This document shows positions 13,167 to 13,185 of a stretch of DNA of 13,185 nucleotides, one piece after another. Origin of the DNA: JACZQZ01 sp046756945 (GTDB lineage: Bacteria > Pseudomonadota > Alphaproteobacteria > Rhodospirillales > 2-02-FULL-58-16); assembly GCA_046756945.1 (NCBI GenBank), contig JBHHXI010000086.1, positions 1 through 13,185 of the forward strand. Direction: 5' to 3'. The notes under the pieces were generated by a model that saw nothing but the letters and a program-made list of their open reading frames with translations, had not been told where the DNA came from and searched no databases. The stretch's first letter is position 1; each line of letters starts with the position of its first letter. Position numbers and translations under genes: made by a program.

Positions 13167-13185
13167 GCCGTTCCACCCCGCTCCC

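Overview
The window reads as a high-GC proteobacterial chromosome segment, most likely alphaproteobacterial. The evidence is strong G/C bias at third codon positions, a SoxC-type periplasmic molybdoenzyme, an exact TTGAT-N4-ATCAA FNR/FixK box, and an operon resembling the methanesulfonate (MSA) monooxygenase operon known from methylotrophic and marine alphaproteobacteria. I see no rRNA, tRNA, CRISPR array or transposase gene.

Region 1 (about 1-4465, + strand) is a five-gene cluster: msmA (Rieske oxygenase alpha subunit), msmB (beta subunit), msmC (Rieske ferredoxin), msmD (2Fe-2S/FAD/NAD reductase), then a cyclic-nucleotide-binding-domain protein with no DNA-binding domain. The diagnostic feature is the Rieske motif of the alpha subunit, C-X-H-X26-C-X2-H. 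Ordinary ring-hydroxylating oxygenases have 15-17 residues between the ligand pairs; the 26-residue spacer is the signature of MsmA. A 265-bp palindromic MITE-like element (2085-2349) lies between msmB and msmC, starting 6 nt after the msmB stop.

Region 2 (4514-6724, - strand) holds a divergent PanB-like hydroxymethyltransferase and a GcvT-like aminomethyltransferase. Both families use 5,10-methylene-tetrahydrofolate, the usual sink for formaldehyde. A LysR-type regulator (6932-7885, +) diverges from them across a promoter region carrying a TATCG-N11-CGATA palindrome.

Region 3 (7927-10722, +) has an FNR box before a 63-residue Cys-rich protein with a C-terminal membrane anchor, then soxC (Tat-exported molybdopterin sulfite dehydrogenase) overlapping a monoheme cytochrome c gene, closed by a strong intrinsic terminator.

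Region 4 (10740-13166, - strand) holds an unrecognised multi-pass membrane protein, an Ldh_2-family (malate/lactate/sulfolactate-type) dehydrogenase and a QueD-type 6-carboxytetrahydropterin synthase.

Taken together (inference): MsmABCD would cleave methanesulfonate with O2 and NADH to formaldehyde and sulfite. SoxC plus cytochrome c would oxidise sulfite to sulfate in the periplasm. The folate-dependent enzymes are candidates for handling the one-carbon unit. No MSA transporter (msmEFGH) or dissimilatory formaldehyde pathway is visible, so the system is probably incomplete within this window.
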